The notes: generated by a model not told the origin, from the letters alone. Shown: positions 28,487 to 37,589, numbered from the stretch's first letter. The stretch: 64,000 nucleotides of DNA from Desulforhabdus sp. TSK (GCF_022836495.1 NZ_BQXM01000028.1:1-64000), one strand, 5' to 3'. Numbers and translations are program-made.

Positions 28487-30091
28487 ATGAACAGCCCTAC
28501 CACTCCCCGCAGTCCCTATGGCTTGGAAAACCACGGCATTCGGAATCCCGGCGACATCTATTGGAACCTTCCAACCCCCATGCTTTACGAGCAGGCCATC
28601 CGTCGGCGTGAAGGCCGCCTCTCTCACCTGGGCCCCCTGGTGGTTCGCACGGGCCAGTACACCGGACGAGCCCCCAATGATAAATTCATTGTCCGCGACC
28701 CGGCAAATGAGGGAAAGATCTGGTGGGGAGAGGTCAACCAGGTGATGGAACCGGAAAAATTCAACACGCTGCGGCAGCGCCTCCTGGCCTACTGGCAGTG
28801 CAAGGATCTTTTTGTCCAGGACTGTTTTGCGGGAGCGGATCCCGACTACCAGGTCCCCATCCGCGTCATCACCGAGACGGCTTGGCACAATCTGTTTGCA
28901 CGCAATATGTTCATCCAGGCAACCCCGGAACAACTGGAGAAGCATGTTCCCCAGTTCACCGTCTTCCATGCTCCCAATTTCCACGCGATTCCCGAAGTGG
29001 ACGGAACACGCTCGGAAATCTTCATCGTGATTCACTTCCAGGAGCGCCTTGCCCTGATTGGCGGAACCCACTATGCGGGCGAGCTCAAGAAGTCCGTTTT
29101 CACCATCCTCAACTACCTTCTGCCCCAGCAGAATGTTCTCAGCATGCATTGTTCCGCCAACATGGGCTCCGACGGAAGCGTGGCCATTTTCTTCGGCCTT
29201 TCTGGCACTGGGAAAACGACCCTTTCCACGGATATCTCCCGCGTGCTCATCGGGGACGACGAGCACGGCTGGAGTGACCATGGCGTTTTCAACCTTGAAG
29301 GCGGGTGTTATGCAAAGGTGATCCGACTCTCACCCGAAGCAGAACCTGAAATCTATCAGACGACACGCCGCTTCGGAACCATTCTCGAAAATGTCGGCTA
29401 CGACAGTCTGACGGGGCGCATCGACCTGGACGACGAGACGATGACGGAAAACACCCGGGCATCCTACCCCATCAGCCACATCGGCTCTGCAACCCGCCAA
29501 AAGATGGGAGGGCATCCCAACAACATCATCATGCTCACGGCAGATGCCTTCGGGGTCATGCCGCCCATCGCCAAGCTGACTCCCGAACAGGCAGTTTATT
29601 ATTTTCTGTCGGGTTATACGGCGAAAGTGGCCGGGACGGAAAAAGGGATCACGGAGCCCAAGGCAACTTTCAGCACCTGCTTCGGAGCGCCTTTCATGCC
29701 GCTTTTCCCGCGTGTCTATGCACAGATGCTGGGGGATAAAATCGCCAAACACAATGTCAATGTCTGGATGATCAACACGGGTTGGAGCGGCGGCCCCTAT
29801 GGTGTGGGGAAAAGGATCAGCATCGGCCACACCCGCGCCCTGGTGCGTGCCGTCCTCAATGGGACGCTGGCCAACGTCCCCATGCGCGACGACCCCAGTT
29901 TCGGCATCGCCGTACCCACCGCCTGCCCGGACGTTCCCCCTGAAGTGCTGGATCCCCGCAGCACGTGGCCCGATCCGGCAGCCTATGATGCACAGGCGAA
30001 GAAGCTCGCCGGCATGTTCATAGACAACTTCAAGAAATACTCTGAAGGTTTGGCCGACAACATCAAAGCCGCGGGTCCCAAGGTATCCTGA
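28487..30091 (+). CDS. pckA: Phosphoenolpyruvate carboxykinase (ATP)
   Basis: 534 residues with AAGGAAGG before the ATG. The P-loop is FGLSGTGKTTLSTD (about residue 238), followed by the metal-binding LIGDDEHGWSDHGVFNLEGGCYAK, and the substrate region RTGQYTGRAPNDKFIVRD near the N-terminus. It interconverts oxaloacetate + ATP with PEP + CO2 + ADP, the gluconeogenic and anaplerotic step. Full length and monocistronic. Confidence 0.98.
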   Translation: MNSPTTPRSPYGLENHGIRNPGDIYWNLPTPMLYEQAIRRREGRLSHLGPLVVRTGQYTGRAPNDKFIVRDPANEGKIWWGEVNQVMEPEKFNTLRQRLLAYWQCKDLFVQDCFAGADPDYQVPIRVITETAWHNLFARNMFIQATPEQLEKHVPQFTVFHAPNFHAIPEVDGTRSEIFIVIHFQERLALIGGTHYAGELKKSVFTILNYLLPQQNVLSMHCSANMGSDGSVAIFFGLSGTGKTTLSTDISRVLIGDDEHGWSDHGVFNLEGGCYAKVIRLSPEAEPEIYQTTRRFGTILENVGYDSLTGRIDLDDETMTENTRASYPISHIGSATRQKMGGHPNNIIMLTADAFGVMPPIAKLTPEQAVYYFLSGYTAKVAGTEKGITEPKATFSTCFGAPFMPLFPRVYAQMLGDKIAKHNVNVWMINTGWSGGPYGVGKRISIGHTRALVRAVLNGTLANVPMRDDPSFGIAVPTACPDVPPEVLDPRSTWPDPAAYDAQAKKLAGMFIDNFKKYSEGLADNIKAAGPKVS

Positions 30092-30204
30092 GTCTCCCCG
30101 GCGAGAGCCGGTCTGCCGCGCAGGGCGGGCTTTTTGCTCGCCCTGTGGAGGCAGGCTCGTTCAAACACGTCCCGGCACCAGGAACATCATTGAATATTTT
30201 GCAT

Positions 30205-30265
30205 TTGCAGGAGCGGCTTCCAGCCGCGAATAAGCCTCGCGGCTGGAAGCCGCTCCCGCAAAAAC
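30205..30265. repeat. Palindromic element family 1, copy R2 (core only)
   Basis: GCAGGAGCGGCTTCCAGCC followed by its complement with an 11-base loop. No outer arms are recognisable. It sits between the convergent pckA and TVP38 genes and could serve as a bidirectional hairpin. Confidence 0.8.
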
Positions 30266-30272
30266 AAACCTT

Positions 30273-30980
30273 TCAATCCTCCCCTTTCATCTTCTTCAAC
30301 GCCTTAGGAATGAACAAAGAAAGGACGAAGAGCCCCAGCCCCAGAAAAAGCTTGAAGGATTTGAGCTGCTGCCAGTCCCCCGTCTCCCAGATCTCCGCGA
30401 ACGTTCCGATGAAAAACGTGAAGATGAACGTCCCCACAAGAATACCGAGCCCCGTTCCGAAGAAATACTCCGCAAAGCGTACCTTCGTGAGTCCCATTCC
30501 AAAATTCATGGGTGTGAAGGGGAAGTAAACCAACCGCAGATAGAGCACGGTGGCGAAGCCGTTGCGCGCGATGGCGTCATCGTATTTTTTGAGTCTTTCG
30601 CCCACCAGGGACGCCGCAAAGTCCCTCCCCAGGGTCCGAGCGATATAAAAAGCGAGGCTCGAACCCATCATGGCGCCGATCCACACGTATAGGAACCCTT
30701 GGTACGGGCCGAACAAGGCAGCACCCAACCCCGTGAGGAGGATGGAGGGAACGAAAAGACTCACCCCGACAGCGTAAATGACAATGAAAACGGCAGGGGC
30801 CCAGATGCCCGCACCATCCAGGAATTGCCGGAGGAGTTCGGCCGTCAGGTATTCCTGGACTGGCGTAAAACGAACGATCCCTATGGACGCCAGGATGAAA
30901 ATGACCAATATCAACGCCTTGGCAACGGCAACTTTTTTCTTCCCGCTTCTACAAGAAATGAGCTCCAGAGCTTCCGACAT
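30273..30980 (-). CDS. TVP38/TMEM64 family membrane protein
   Basis: 235 residues with about five hydrophobic segments and the SNARE-associated (DedA-like) core: LTGLGAALFGPYQGFLYVWIGAMMGSSLAFYIARTLGRDF, then NGFATVLYLRLVYFPFTPMNFGMGLTKVRF. Family members are thought to move or flip lipids; the substrate here is unknown. The ribosome site GGAG, 7 bases before the ATG, belongs to the end of repeat R3, so the gene's translation signal was provided or replaced by the element. Confidence 0.9.
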   Translation of the reverse strand: MSEALELISCRSGKKKVAVAKALILVIFILASIGIVRFTPVQEYLTAELLRQFLDGAGIWAPAVFIVIYAVGVSLFVPSILLTGLGAALFGPYQGFLYVWIGAMMGSSLAFYIARTLGRDFAASLVGERLKKYDDAIARNGFATVLYLRLVYFPFTPMNFGMGLTKVRFAEYFFGTGLGILVGTFIFTFFIGTFAEIWETGDWQQLKSFKLFLGLGLFVLSLFIPKALKKMKGED

Positions 30981-30981
30981 A

Positions 30982-31126
30982 ATTATACTCCAAACGGGTG
31001 AGAGCTTGAGTCATTGAGTTTTGTAGGAGCGGCTTCCAGCCGCGACGGAAATAGCCAGCTCTCAATAGAATCGCGGCTGGAAGCCGCTCCTACAAAAGTC
31101 AAGTTTTGAACCGTTCGCAGTATATC
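30982..31126. repeat. Palindromic element family 1, copy R3 (full length)
   Basis: Outer arms TTATACTCCAAACGG (left) and the complement of ATATACTGCGAACGGTT (right) enclose the GGAGCGGCTTCCAGCCGCGA palindrome. The left arm supplies the ribosome site of the TVP38 gene. The right end is also the insertion point of a family 2 element (its duplicated CAGTATATC is the tip of R3). Confidence 0.8.
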
Positions 31127-31446
31127 TGGGGCGTCCAAAAAGGGGCAAAATCGCCCGAATTTCCTGCCCGGTTCCTGGCCCTCCTGATCCCGGAGGGATC
31201 ACAGCCATTAGCCGGTGGTTGAGCCGGCAAAGGCGATACCACCGGTAGGCTGGTAGCATGATCATGCACCCTGAAGGGGTGCCAGCAAGGGCATTCTGCG
31301 ACCCCTCCAGGGTCGTTTCCTTCTTTTTCATTCTTAACCGGGGGTATCGGCCTTAAGGCCTCAACCCCCGGCTAATAGCTGTGAGCCCTCCGGGCTCTGG
31401 AGGGTCAAAAAACCGGAAACAATCGAGATTCAATTTGGACGCCCTA
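31127..31446. mobile_element. MITE-like element family 2, copy 1 (320 bp)
   Basis: Terminal inverted repeats TGGGGCGTCCAAA and complement of TAGGGCGTCCAAA, subterminal GCCCGGTT / AACCGG pair, and flanking 9-bp direct repeats CAGTATATC at 31118-31126 and 31447-31455. The interior has several hairpins (TGATCCCGGAGGGATCA; GGGGGTATCGGCC...) and no convincing gene. It is non-autonomous; no matching transposase is in the window. Confidence 0.78.
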
Positions 31447-31710
31447 CAGTATATCTGCCTCTCCAGGGGAACCACACAATGCCGTCGCAGAACCATAACA
31501 ATGATATTCTCTGAAGAAAATTATGGGAAGAGGGCGTTCCGGTTCCCATTCGCCATGGACTGTCAAAATATAGTTTGTTTATAATAGCCCGACTTCCGAT
31601 AGAGAGATCGATCCGTTTTTCAATGAAATGAACCTTCAGCCGATTACAATAGCCCGCCCATCGCGGGACCATGTTTCACAGCCAGGCTCCAATCGCCGCA
31701 GGAGGCTGAA

Positions 31711-33075
31711 ATGCCGGAAACCACCGTGCTCGTGGTTGATGACGACAAGAGTATTCTCACCGCCCTTCGCATGACTCTCGAAGGGGAATATGAAGTGGCT
31801 ATCGCAGAGACGGGAGCGGACGCCTTCAGCCTTCTTTACGCCCATAAACCTGAGGTGGTCCTCCTCGACGTCGGGCTTCCGGATGCAAACGGCATCAACC
31901 TGATCGAACGCATCAAGAACATCGATCCGAACGTCTTCATCATCATGGTCACGGCGGTTGAAGAAGCCCAGACTATCGTGAAGGCTTTGAAGCTCGGAGC
32001 GTACGACTACCTGGTAAAGCCCATCGACGCTCAGGCCTTGAAGGTGACGCTGCGCAACGCTCTGGAAACAAGAGGTCTGAAAGACACCATTCGCCGCATT
32101 CAGAAGCCCAAAATCGAACAGTATCGCCTCGACCTGATCGGCAATAGTCCACAGATGGAAGCCATGGTGGAGACAGCACGAAAGTTGGGCCGCAATGTCG
32201 ACACTCCGGTTCTCATCACCGGCGAGACCGGGACGGGAAAGGGGGTGCTGGCCCGCGCCATTCATTTCAGCTTTTCGGAGCTCCCCGGCCCTTTCGTCCC
32301 TGTCAATTGCACCGCCATCACCCACGACCTTTTTGAAAGCGAGCTTTTCGGCTATGATCGCGGCGCGTTCACGGGTGCCAAAGGAGACGGCCGTGTCGGC
32401 CGCTTCGAGGAGGCGGCGGGAGGGACCCTTTTCCTGGATGAAATCGGGTCCCTGGCGCTTTCGACTCAGTCGAAGCTGCTGGGAGTCCTCGAAGACCGGG
32501 TATTCCACCGGGTGGGAGGAAATAAGCTCCACACCGTTTCCGCCAGGATCATTGCCGCCACGAACACCGACCTGGAAAAGGCCGTGGAGGAGGGTCAATT
32601 TCGAAGGGACCTCTATTTCCGGCTGAATGTCGTGAACATCCACATTCCCCCGCTCCGAGAGCGGGTAGAGGATATCATCCCCCTCACCGAATACTTCATG
32701 GACCTCTTCAACAAAAAATACGGCAAAAAATTCACCAAAATCCTTCCTGATACCCGTAAGGCACTGGAAGAATATGCGTGGCCGGGCAATGTACGGGAGC
32801 TGAGAAATCTGCTCGAGCGGATCATCCTGCTGGAAAACGGGACGACCCTGTTGCCCCGCCATCTGACTTTCCTGCAGGCAGCGCAGGAAGGGGCCGCTCC
32901 ACCGGAACTGCCCTCATGCCCTGTCACCCTGGATTACGAGGAAACCATCAAGCATTTGATCCAGGAAGCGCTGCGCCGCACCGGAGGGAATGTTTTGGAA
33001 GCTGCACGGATGCTCAACATGCAGGCACACAAGTTACGGTACCGGATTAAAAAATATGGCCTCAAGGCCATATAA
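31711..33075 (+). CDS. NtrC-family sigma-54-dependent response regulator
   Basis: 454 residues. Receiver domain 1-~120: acidic VVDDDKS, phospho-acceptor in VVLLDVGLPDANG, and conserved Lys in YLVKPI. AAA+ domain ~140-370 with Walker A TGETGTGKG (~171), the sigma-54 contact loop GAFTGA (~218) and Walker B GGTLFLDEIGSL. C-terminal Fis-type helix-turn-helix (RRTGGNVLEAARMLNMQAHKLRYRIKKYG). It should bind palindromic enhancers and activate sigma-54 promoters. No kinase is adjacent; the multi-PAS kinase at 46 kb and the palindromic sites at 37-50 kb are plausible partners. AGGAGG precedes the ATG. Confidence 0.96.
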   Translation: MPETTVLVVDDDKSILTALRMTLEGEYEVAIAETGADAFSLLYAHKPEVVLLDVGLPDANGINLIERIKNIDPNVFIIMVTAVEEAQTIVKALKLGAYDYLVKPIDAQALKVTLRNALETRGLKDTIRRIQKPKIEQYRLDLIGNSPQMEAMVETARKLGRNVDTPVLITGETGTGKGVLARAIHFSFSELPGPFVPVNCTAITHDLFESELFGYDRGAFTGAKGDGRVGRFEEAAGGTLFLDEIGSLALSTQSKLLGVLEDRVFHRVGGNKLHTVSARIIAATNTDLEKAVEEGQFRRDLYFRLNVVNIHIPPLRERVEDIIPLTEYFMDLFNKKYGKKFTKILPDTRKALEEYAWPGNVRELRNLLERIILLENGTTLLPRHLTFLQAAQEGAAPPELPSCPVTLDYEETIKHLIQEALRRTGGNVLEAARMLNMQAHKLRYRIKKYGLKAI

Positions 33076-33125
33076 CCGGATTGCAGCTGGAACGAGATAT
33101 ACTTGTTGAGGATGAAAAGCTTCGT

Positions 33126-33240
33126 TTTTGTAGGAGCGGCTTCCAGCCGCGATGTGAGCCGGTCGCGGCTGGAAGCCGCTCCTACAAACAGCATGGAGCG
33201 ATCTGAAAATGTAACTTCTAAACCGAAAGGAGTATAAGTT
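33126..33240. repeat. Palindromic element family 1, copy R4
   Basis: GTAGGAGCGGCTTCCAGCCG and complement with a short loop, then a right outer arm ending AACCGAAAGGAGTATAAG, the complement of the R3 left arm. The left outer arm is not recognisable. It follows the NtrC gene and may act as its transcript end. Confidence 0.75.
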
Positions 33241-33388
33241 TGATGGAGTCATTGGGCTCAAGGCTTGCGACCAGGCACGCGGGCTGACGCAACAGCCCGC
33301 GCCATAGTAGCTCCGAGGCATCCACCCAACCTTATTCTGCTGATTACCGGAAACCTGAGATCTCTCTCCTTATTATGATGGTAATCTT

Positions 33389-34135
33389 TTACTTGGTCTT
33401 ACCGCCCGTGGCGGGCTTCTTGGGAGGGGCGGCTGCCGGACCGGAGCCCTCGCCGATGGACAGGAGCTCCACCTCGAAAATCAGGAGACTGTTGGGCGGG
33501 ATCCGCCCCTGGCCGCGCTCGCCGTACGCCAGGTTAGGCGGGATGAAGAGCTGCCACTTGGATCCCACCGTCATCAACTGCAGCGCCTCCGTCCAGCCTG
33601 GAATCACTTGATTTAGCTTGAATGTCGCCGGCGTGCCTCTGCTGTAGGAGCTGTCGAACTCGGTGCCATCCGCCAGGGTGCCCCGATAGTGGACCGTGAC
33701 GGTATCGGTGGCTTTGGGGGTCTTGCCGGAACCTTCTTTCAGAATTTTATACTGCAGGCCGCTGGGAAGGGTCTTGACCCCCTCCTTCTTTTTGTTCTCT
33801 TCGAGAAAAGCGTTCGCCTCGGCCAGATTTTTGGCCGCCTGCTCCTTGATCACCTTCTCATGTGCCGATGCCATTCTCTGCCGGAACTCCGCCATGGTTG
33901 CCTGCATCTCCTCAGGCTTCATCCGGGGCTCCTTTGCACCCAAGCCATCCTGAATCCCGGCGGTGTAGACCTGAAGATCGAGATCCAGCCCCTGCTGCTT
34001 CAGGTTCTGACCGAACTGGTAGCCAAGGGTGTAGCTCTCCTTCTCTTTCTGATCTTTCAGCTCCTGCTTTTCCTGGGCGGAGCAGACGTTGAACAGAAAA
34101 AAAATGCCGAAAAGCGCTGTCAAAAGATACTTCAT
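33389..34135 (-). CDS. FKBP-type peptidyl-prolyl isomerase (Mip/FkpA-like)
   Basis: 248 residues. Signal peptide MKYLLTALFGIFFLFNVCSA, an N-terminal helical dimerisation domain (SYTLGYQFGQNLKQQGLDLD, ~25-125), and a C-terminal FKBP domain (LPSGLQYKILKEGSGKTPKATDTVTVHYRGTL, QVIPGWTEALQLMTVGSKWQLFIPPNLAYGERG). A periplasmic folding catalyst for secreted proteins; nearby exported multicopper oxidases and the FN3 protein are possible clients (inference). AAGGAGGG precedes the ATG. The FN3 gene lies just upstream on the same strand. Confidence 0.95.
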   Translation of the reverse strand: MKYLLTALFGIFFLFNVCSAQEKQELKDQKEKESYTLGYQFGQNLKQQGLDLDLQVYTAGIQDGLGAKEPRMKPEEMQATMAEFRQRMASAHEKVIKEQAAKNLAEANAFLEENKKKEGVKTLPSGLQYKILKEGSGKTPKATDTVTVHYRGTLADGTEFDSSYSRGTPATFKLNQVIPGWTEALQLMTVGSKWQLFIPPNLAYGERGQGRIPPNSLLIFEVELLSIGEGSGPAAAPPKKPATGGKTK

Positions 34136-34158
34136 TACCCACCCTCCTTTTTTAGTCT

Positions 34159-34542
34159 TTATCTTTCTCCGGTCACCGTATTGGAATAAGGCGAGTACAC
34201 CGTCCCGGCCACCGCCCTGACTTTGTAATAATAGATAATTTCCGGTGAGGCTGTGATGTCAATATACTGGGAGGTGCCATTCAGCACCTTGGCAACTTCG
34301 ACAAAGGGTCCGCTGGCGCGGTCGGAGCGGACGATCTCATACCCTGTGACTATACCCGGGTCCTGGGGAGAAAGCGTCCAGGTCAATCTAAACCCATTCG
34401 TAACAATCACAAGTTTGAGAGATGCCGGTGCTCCCGGGATAATACTTTTCTGTTCCGCAACAGCAGTTTTGCCAATCGTACCCGAGTATGCGCAGAGGGA
34501 CGCTAAAACAACAATGATCGGAACCCACACACTCTTTTTCAT
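34159..34542 (-). CDS. Secreted single fibronectin type III domain protein
   Basis: 127 residues: a signal peptide (KKSVWVPIIVVLASLCAYS) followed by one FN3 domain (PGAPASLKLVIVTNGFRLTWTLSPQ ... YEIVRSDRASGPFVEVAKV ... YYYKVRAVAGTVYSPYSNTVTG). The domain resembles the FN3 repeats at the C-terminus of the giant multicopper oxidase. It may be an accessory surface protein. AGGAG precedes the start; the stop is 23 bases before the FKBP start, suggesting one transcript. Confidence 0.85.
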   Translation of the reverse strand: MKKSVWVPIIVVLASLCAYSGTIGKTAVAEQKSIIPGAPASLKLVIVTNGFRLTWTLSPQDPGIVTGYEIVRSDRASGPFVEVAKVLNGTSQYIDITASPEIIYYYKVRAVAGTVYSPYSNTVTGER

Positions 34543-34598
34543 GTCCTACACTCCTGGACAACTCTCTCAAATCGCCCCTGCTTCACCCACCTCTGATC

Positions 34599-34751
34599 TG
34601 GGGCGTCCAAATCGCCTTTCGGTGATTGCCCGGTTTCTGCACCCAGCGAAATCCTCCTAAATCAGGTGTGGAGGACATTTTGCCAGTAGATCTTGAGAGC
34701 CAAAAACCGGGCAAAGAATCTGGCCGATTCAGTCCCTTTTTAGACGCCCTA
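34599..34751. mobile_element. MITE-like element family 2, copy 2 (153 bp)
   Basis: Ends TGGGGCGTCCAAAT and complement of TAGGGCGTCTAAA, an internal TTGCCCGGTTT / AAACCGGGCAA pair, and 9-bp flanking repeats CCTCTGATC at 34590-34598 and 34752-34760. It shares ends and subterminal parts with copy 1 but has a different, shorter interior. Confidence 0.78.
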
Positions 34752-34848
34752 CCTCTGATCAGTTCAGTGTTCCCCATCAAGGGAATCATTTTCAGTATGT
34801 GTCCCCTCCCCCTTCATGGGGGAGGGGCGACTGAGAGGGGATTCACTT

Positions 34849-37092
34849 TCAGTAGTCCGTTCCCTGGACGTACGACCTTACAGCGCTCGGGTTCGGCAGG
34901 AACTGGGAAGGCCGCATCATCTCGTTGTCCTCGTGGTCGGTGATGTGGCAATGCCAGACATAGGCGCCGTTCAAGGCGTTGGGCTGGTACGTCCAGAACA
35001 GATCGGCAGCGCCGATGGCCTTATCCTGCGGCGCAATGCGCACCGCGAAGCGCGTCACCTCGCCGGGGTGTGTGATGACCGTGTCCTTCCAGCCGGCTTC
35101 CGCCTGAAGCGGTGGAGCAGCTACGCCCAACAGGTACGGCGTGATGTCAGGGTTGCCGCCGTACTTGTTGCCGGTTGCCGCGGACGGAGCATAGGCAAGC
35201 GGCGGGCCGTATCCAGGGATGAGCATCTCGCCTGGGAATGCCTGGTTGTAGGCAGCCATGAACGCCTTCGGGTCATAGGGCTGGCGGTTCACGAGCTGGA
35301 ACTGCAATCCATGGAGATGGATCGGGTGTTTATCCATGGTGGTATTCACGATCTCCCAGAGCTCGGTCTCACCCTCGTTCATCATCTCGGTAATGTAGTT
35401 GCCGAGCACCAGGGTCGAACCTGGAATCGGCTCGTCGGTGGTCTCGCGCAGGCCGCTCCACCTGCTGTTGTTGACCAGAACCTCCAGAGGTCCGCCCTCT
35501 CCTGCAATCTCAACCAACGTCAGCTCGCGGGTCTTGTTGGCGGTCACGCCTGCTGCCAACGTGCCTGCGACCGGGTTGGCCAGCCGCACGATCTTCTGTG
35601 CTCCAGAGCGGATCGCTACGCCGCTCGCGGGGTCGTAGCTGGAGTCGGCGGGCGCATTGGCCGAGAGGCGGAACTGCATGATACGGCCCTCGGTGCTTGC
35701 CTTCGGGTTGTCGTCGACTGTGGCAGCAACATTCCGCAGGATGATGTTGAGGGGATTCGGAACCGTCGCGCCGTAAGCCGCCGTGATGGCAGCGATCCAT
35801 GCCGGATCGTTGAAGTCGACGATAATCTCATAGCGTTCGCCCGGCATGATGAACAGGCTCTTCTGCACACCTGCCTTCTTTTGTGCCCCCGTAGCGTTCG
35901 GATCGACCAGGACGGGGCTATCCAGGTAGCCGCCGTCCGTGGCGATCACCCACATGCGCGGGCCTTTCACTCCGGTGGTCTGGTCCAGCAGGAACATGTC
36001 GTAGGGGCGGGAGTTGGAGCCGTTGACAACGTAGAAGCGGTAGCGCTGCCGGTCGACCTTCATATATGGCCATACCTTGCCGTTGACCACGATCGTGTCG
36101 CCAACGAACTCGGGCACCCAGTATGGATGCTCTGGGTTGATGCCGATATTGGGGAAGTAGAGCTGTCCGTTGGTATCGAACATGCGGTCCTGTAGGACCA
36201 GGGGAACAGAGAGCCTCCCCCCGAGCCCTACGGGGTCCAGTCCCGCGGGAAGGGTGAAGCCTGGGTCTACAATGGCATAGGCCCCGGCCAGGCCCGCAAA
36301 GGTTGCATTGAGACGGGTGCCGCCGAGCAGGTGGTCGTGGAACCAGAGAGGCCCTGCCTCCTGGGTGTTGGGGTAGCGGTAAATCGCCTCGTTAAGAGCC
36401 GCCGGATGCGCCCCTCCTCCTGCCACGTCGGTCCCCGCATAGTAGGCGGGACCCTGAACGACGGAGATGGGCTCCGGCCCCGGCTTGTCGCTCGCGAACC
36501 AGGCCTCAGGGCCGCCGTCGATGACCGCCGGGTCTTCAGCACCGTGCAGGTGAGGAACGGCGAGAACAGGACCCATGTAATGCACCGCGTCGAAAGGCAT
36601 CGGCATGGACTGGCCAAAGGCCTGGTGAAACGCCGAATGGATGCTCATGTCTGTCCAGTCTCTCCAGGCGATATTGTTGGCGGTGAGATTGTTGACGTAC
36701 CGCACCTGGGTGGGTTGGTTCCTCGTCGCCACGATGAACGGGCCGAAGTAGGTGTCGACGGCATCCGCCGGCGCGGCTGTGGGGCCGACCCGGTAGCCGA
36801 AGACCCAGGTGCCCGTATAGGTCTGGCCATTCGCAGGTTTGAAGGTTGAAGGCATCATATTGGCCTGAAACTCCAGCATGTTCAGCGTGATCTCGCTGGA
36901 GCCTGCGATTACGGTTTCTATGGGGCCGTCCGGGTTGAGCAACGGGTCCTTGAGCAACGGCAACGGGTCAACGAATTGAGCGATCTTGTTCCCGGGAAGG
37001 GGTGTTCCCTGCCCGGCCATTGCACCAGAAGCGCCGACAAGTCCGATAAACATCACTAATAAAAAAAGGTTCAATAATTTTTTGCAGTTCAT
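34849..37092 (-). CDS. Secreted multicopper oxidase
   Basis: 747 residues with a signal peptide (FLLVMFIGLVGASGAMA). All four copper-ligand segments are present: VPHLHGAED, LWFHDHLLGGTRL, KHPIHLHGLQF and VWHCHITDHEDNEMM, the last two holding the type 1 ligands with an axial Met. It is a three-cupredoxin laccase-like oxidase, secreted, probably acting on metals, copper or phenolics; the substrate cannot be read from sequence. AAAGGAGG precedes the ATG. Upstream lie a sigma-54 promoter and a double operator, so it should be made only when an NtrC-type activator is switched on. Confidence 0.93.
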   Translation of the reverse strand: MNCKKLLNLFLLVMFIGLVGASGAMAGQGTPLPGNKIAQFVDPLPLLKDPLLNPDGPIETVIAGSSEITLNMLEFQANMMPSTFKPANGQTYTGTWVFGYRVGPTAAPADAVDTYFGPFIVATRNQPTQVRYVNNLTANNIAWRDWTDMSIHSAFHQAFGQSMPMPFDAVHYMGPVLAVPHLHGAEDPAVIDGGPEAWFASDKPGPEPISVVQGPAYYAGTDVAGGGAHPAALNEAIYRYPNTQEAGPLWFHDHLLGGTRLNATFAGLAGAYAIVDPGFTLPAGLDPVGLGGRLSVPLVLQDRMFDTNGQLYFPNIGINPEHPYWVPEFVGDTIVVNGKVWPYMKVDRQRYRFYVVNGSNSRPYDMFLLDQTTGVKGPRMWVIATDGGYLDSPVLVDPNATGAQKKAGVQKSLFIMPGERYEIIVDFNDPAWIAAITAAYGATVPNPLNIILRNVAATVDDNPKASTEGRIMQFRLSANAPADSSYDPASGVAIRSGAQKIVRLANPVAGTLAAGVTANKTRELTLVEIAGEGGPLEVLVNNSRWSGLRETTDEPIPGSTLVLGNYITEMMNEGETELWEIVNTTMDKHPIHLHGLQFQLVNRQPYDPKAFMAAYNQAFPGEMLIPGYGPPLAYAPSAATGNKYGGNPDITPYLLGVAAPPLQAEAGWKDTVITHPGEVTRFAVRIAPQDKAIGAADLFWTYQPNALNGAYVWHCHITDHEDNEMMRPSQFLPNPSAVRSYVQGTDY

Positions 37093-37289
37093 TAGCTTAT
37101 CCTCCTTTCATGGATAACGCGAATGGAGGTTCTCTTTGTCTCATTCTTTCTTCCGAAATGCCCTCTACAATCACCAAGTATCCACTGCCGAACCCGAAGG
37201 CTACGACTTTCAATCTCCTTGGATCCATTACATTTTGGTGTTTCCTTAGGTGACTCCTGTGATTAGAGCCCTGTCGAAAGAACCACATA

Positions 37290-37304
37290 GCAGAATTTGT
37301 GCCA
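37290..37304 (-). promoter_or_regulatory. Sigma-54 promoter for the 747-residue multicopper oxidase
   Basis: On the minus strand TGGCACAAATTCTGC: GG and GC 12 bases apart as in the TGGCAC-N5-TTGC consensus. Expected start point is near 37278, giving a ~185-base leader. The operator module A begins 107 bp upstream. Confidence 0.75.
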
Positions 37305-37411
37305 TCTCGAACAAGAATTGAGAAAAGCCAAAATATATATTTAATTACAATACCTTATTAAAAGCACTGAATCTGTTTTGCGATCGCTGCGGGATGCCTT
37401 GGGAAGGAAAT

Positions 37412-37527
37412 TTGAGCATATTGTAAAATACCATCTTCAGCCATTCATGCTTCAACGGTCTTTTAGTATATATTTCAATTAATTAATCCATTCAGAATAC
37501 TTGGCAATATTCTCAAGGGATTCTCAC
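37412..37527 (-). promoter_or_regulatory. Operator module A (paired near-palindromes)
   Basis: Proximal site TTGAGCATATTGTAAA at 37412-37427 and distal site TTGGCAATATTCTCAA at 37501-37516, followed by GGGATTCTCAC, which adds a second TGAGAAT 11 bp from the first. The AT-rich spacer has TATATTTCAATTAATTAAT. Same design as modules B, C and D. Confidence 0.7.
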
Positions 37528-37540
37528 AAGACCTTACCAT

Positions 37541-37589
37541 AAAAACCCCCCTCAATCCCCCTTTGGCAAAGGGGGGCCAGGGGGGATTT
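37541..37589. repeat. C/G-run palindrome (family 4), copy 1
   Basis: CCCCCCTCAATCCCCCTTT, short loop, then the AAAGGGGGG...GGGGGGATTT complement. A related copy lies at 45112-45154. It sits downstream of the di-heme peroxidase gene and may act as its transcript end. Confidence 0.65.

Noticed and set aside
31062-31331. 89-codon minus frame inside the family 2 element
   Set aside because: It runs from repeat R3 across the element's hairpins; composition reflects the palindromes. Similar frames arise from repeats and get annotated by mistake.
31498-31515. Partial operator-like AACAATGATATTCTCTGA upstream of the NtrC gene
   Set aside because: A three-base insertion breaks the palindrome and no second site or sigma-54 box is present; likely chance.
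37097-37288. 63-codon minus frame before the multicopper oxidase
   Set aside because: It begins upstream of the predicted sigma-54 start point, has no recognisable domain and better fits the untranslated leader.
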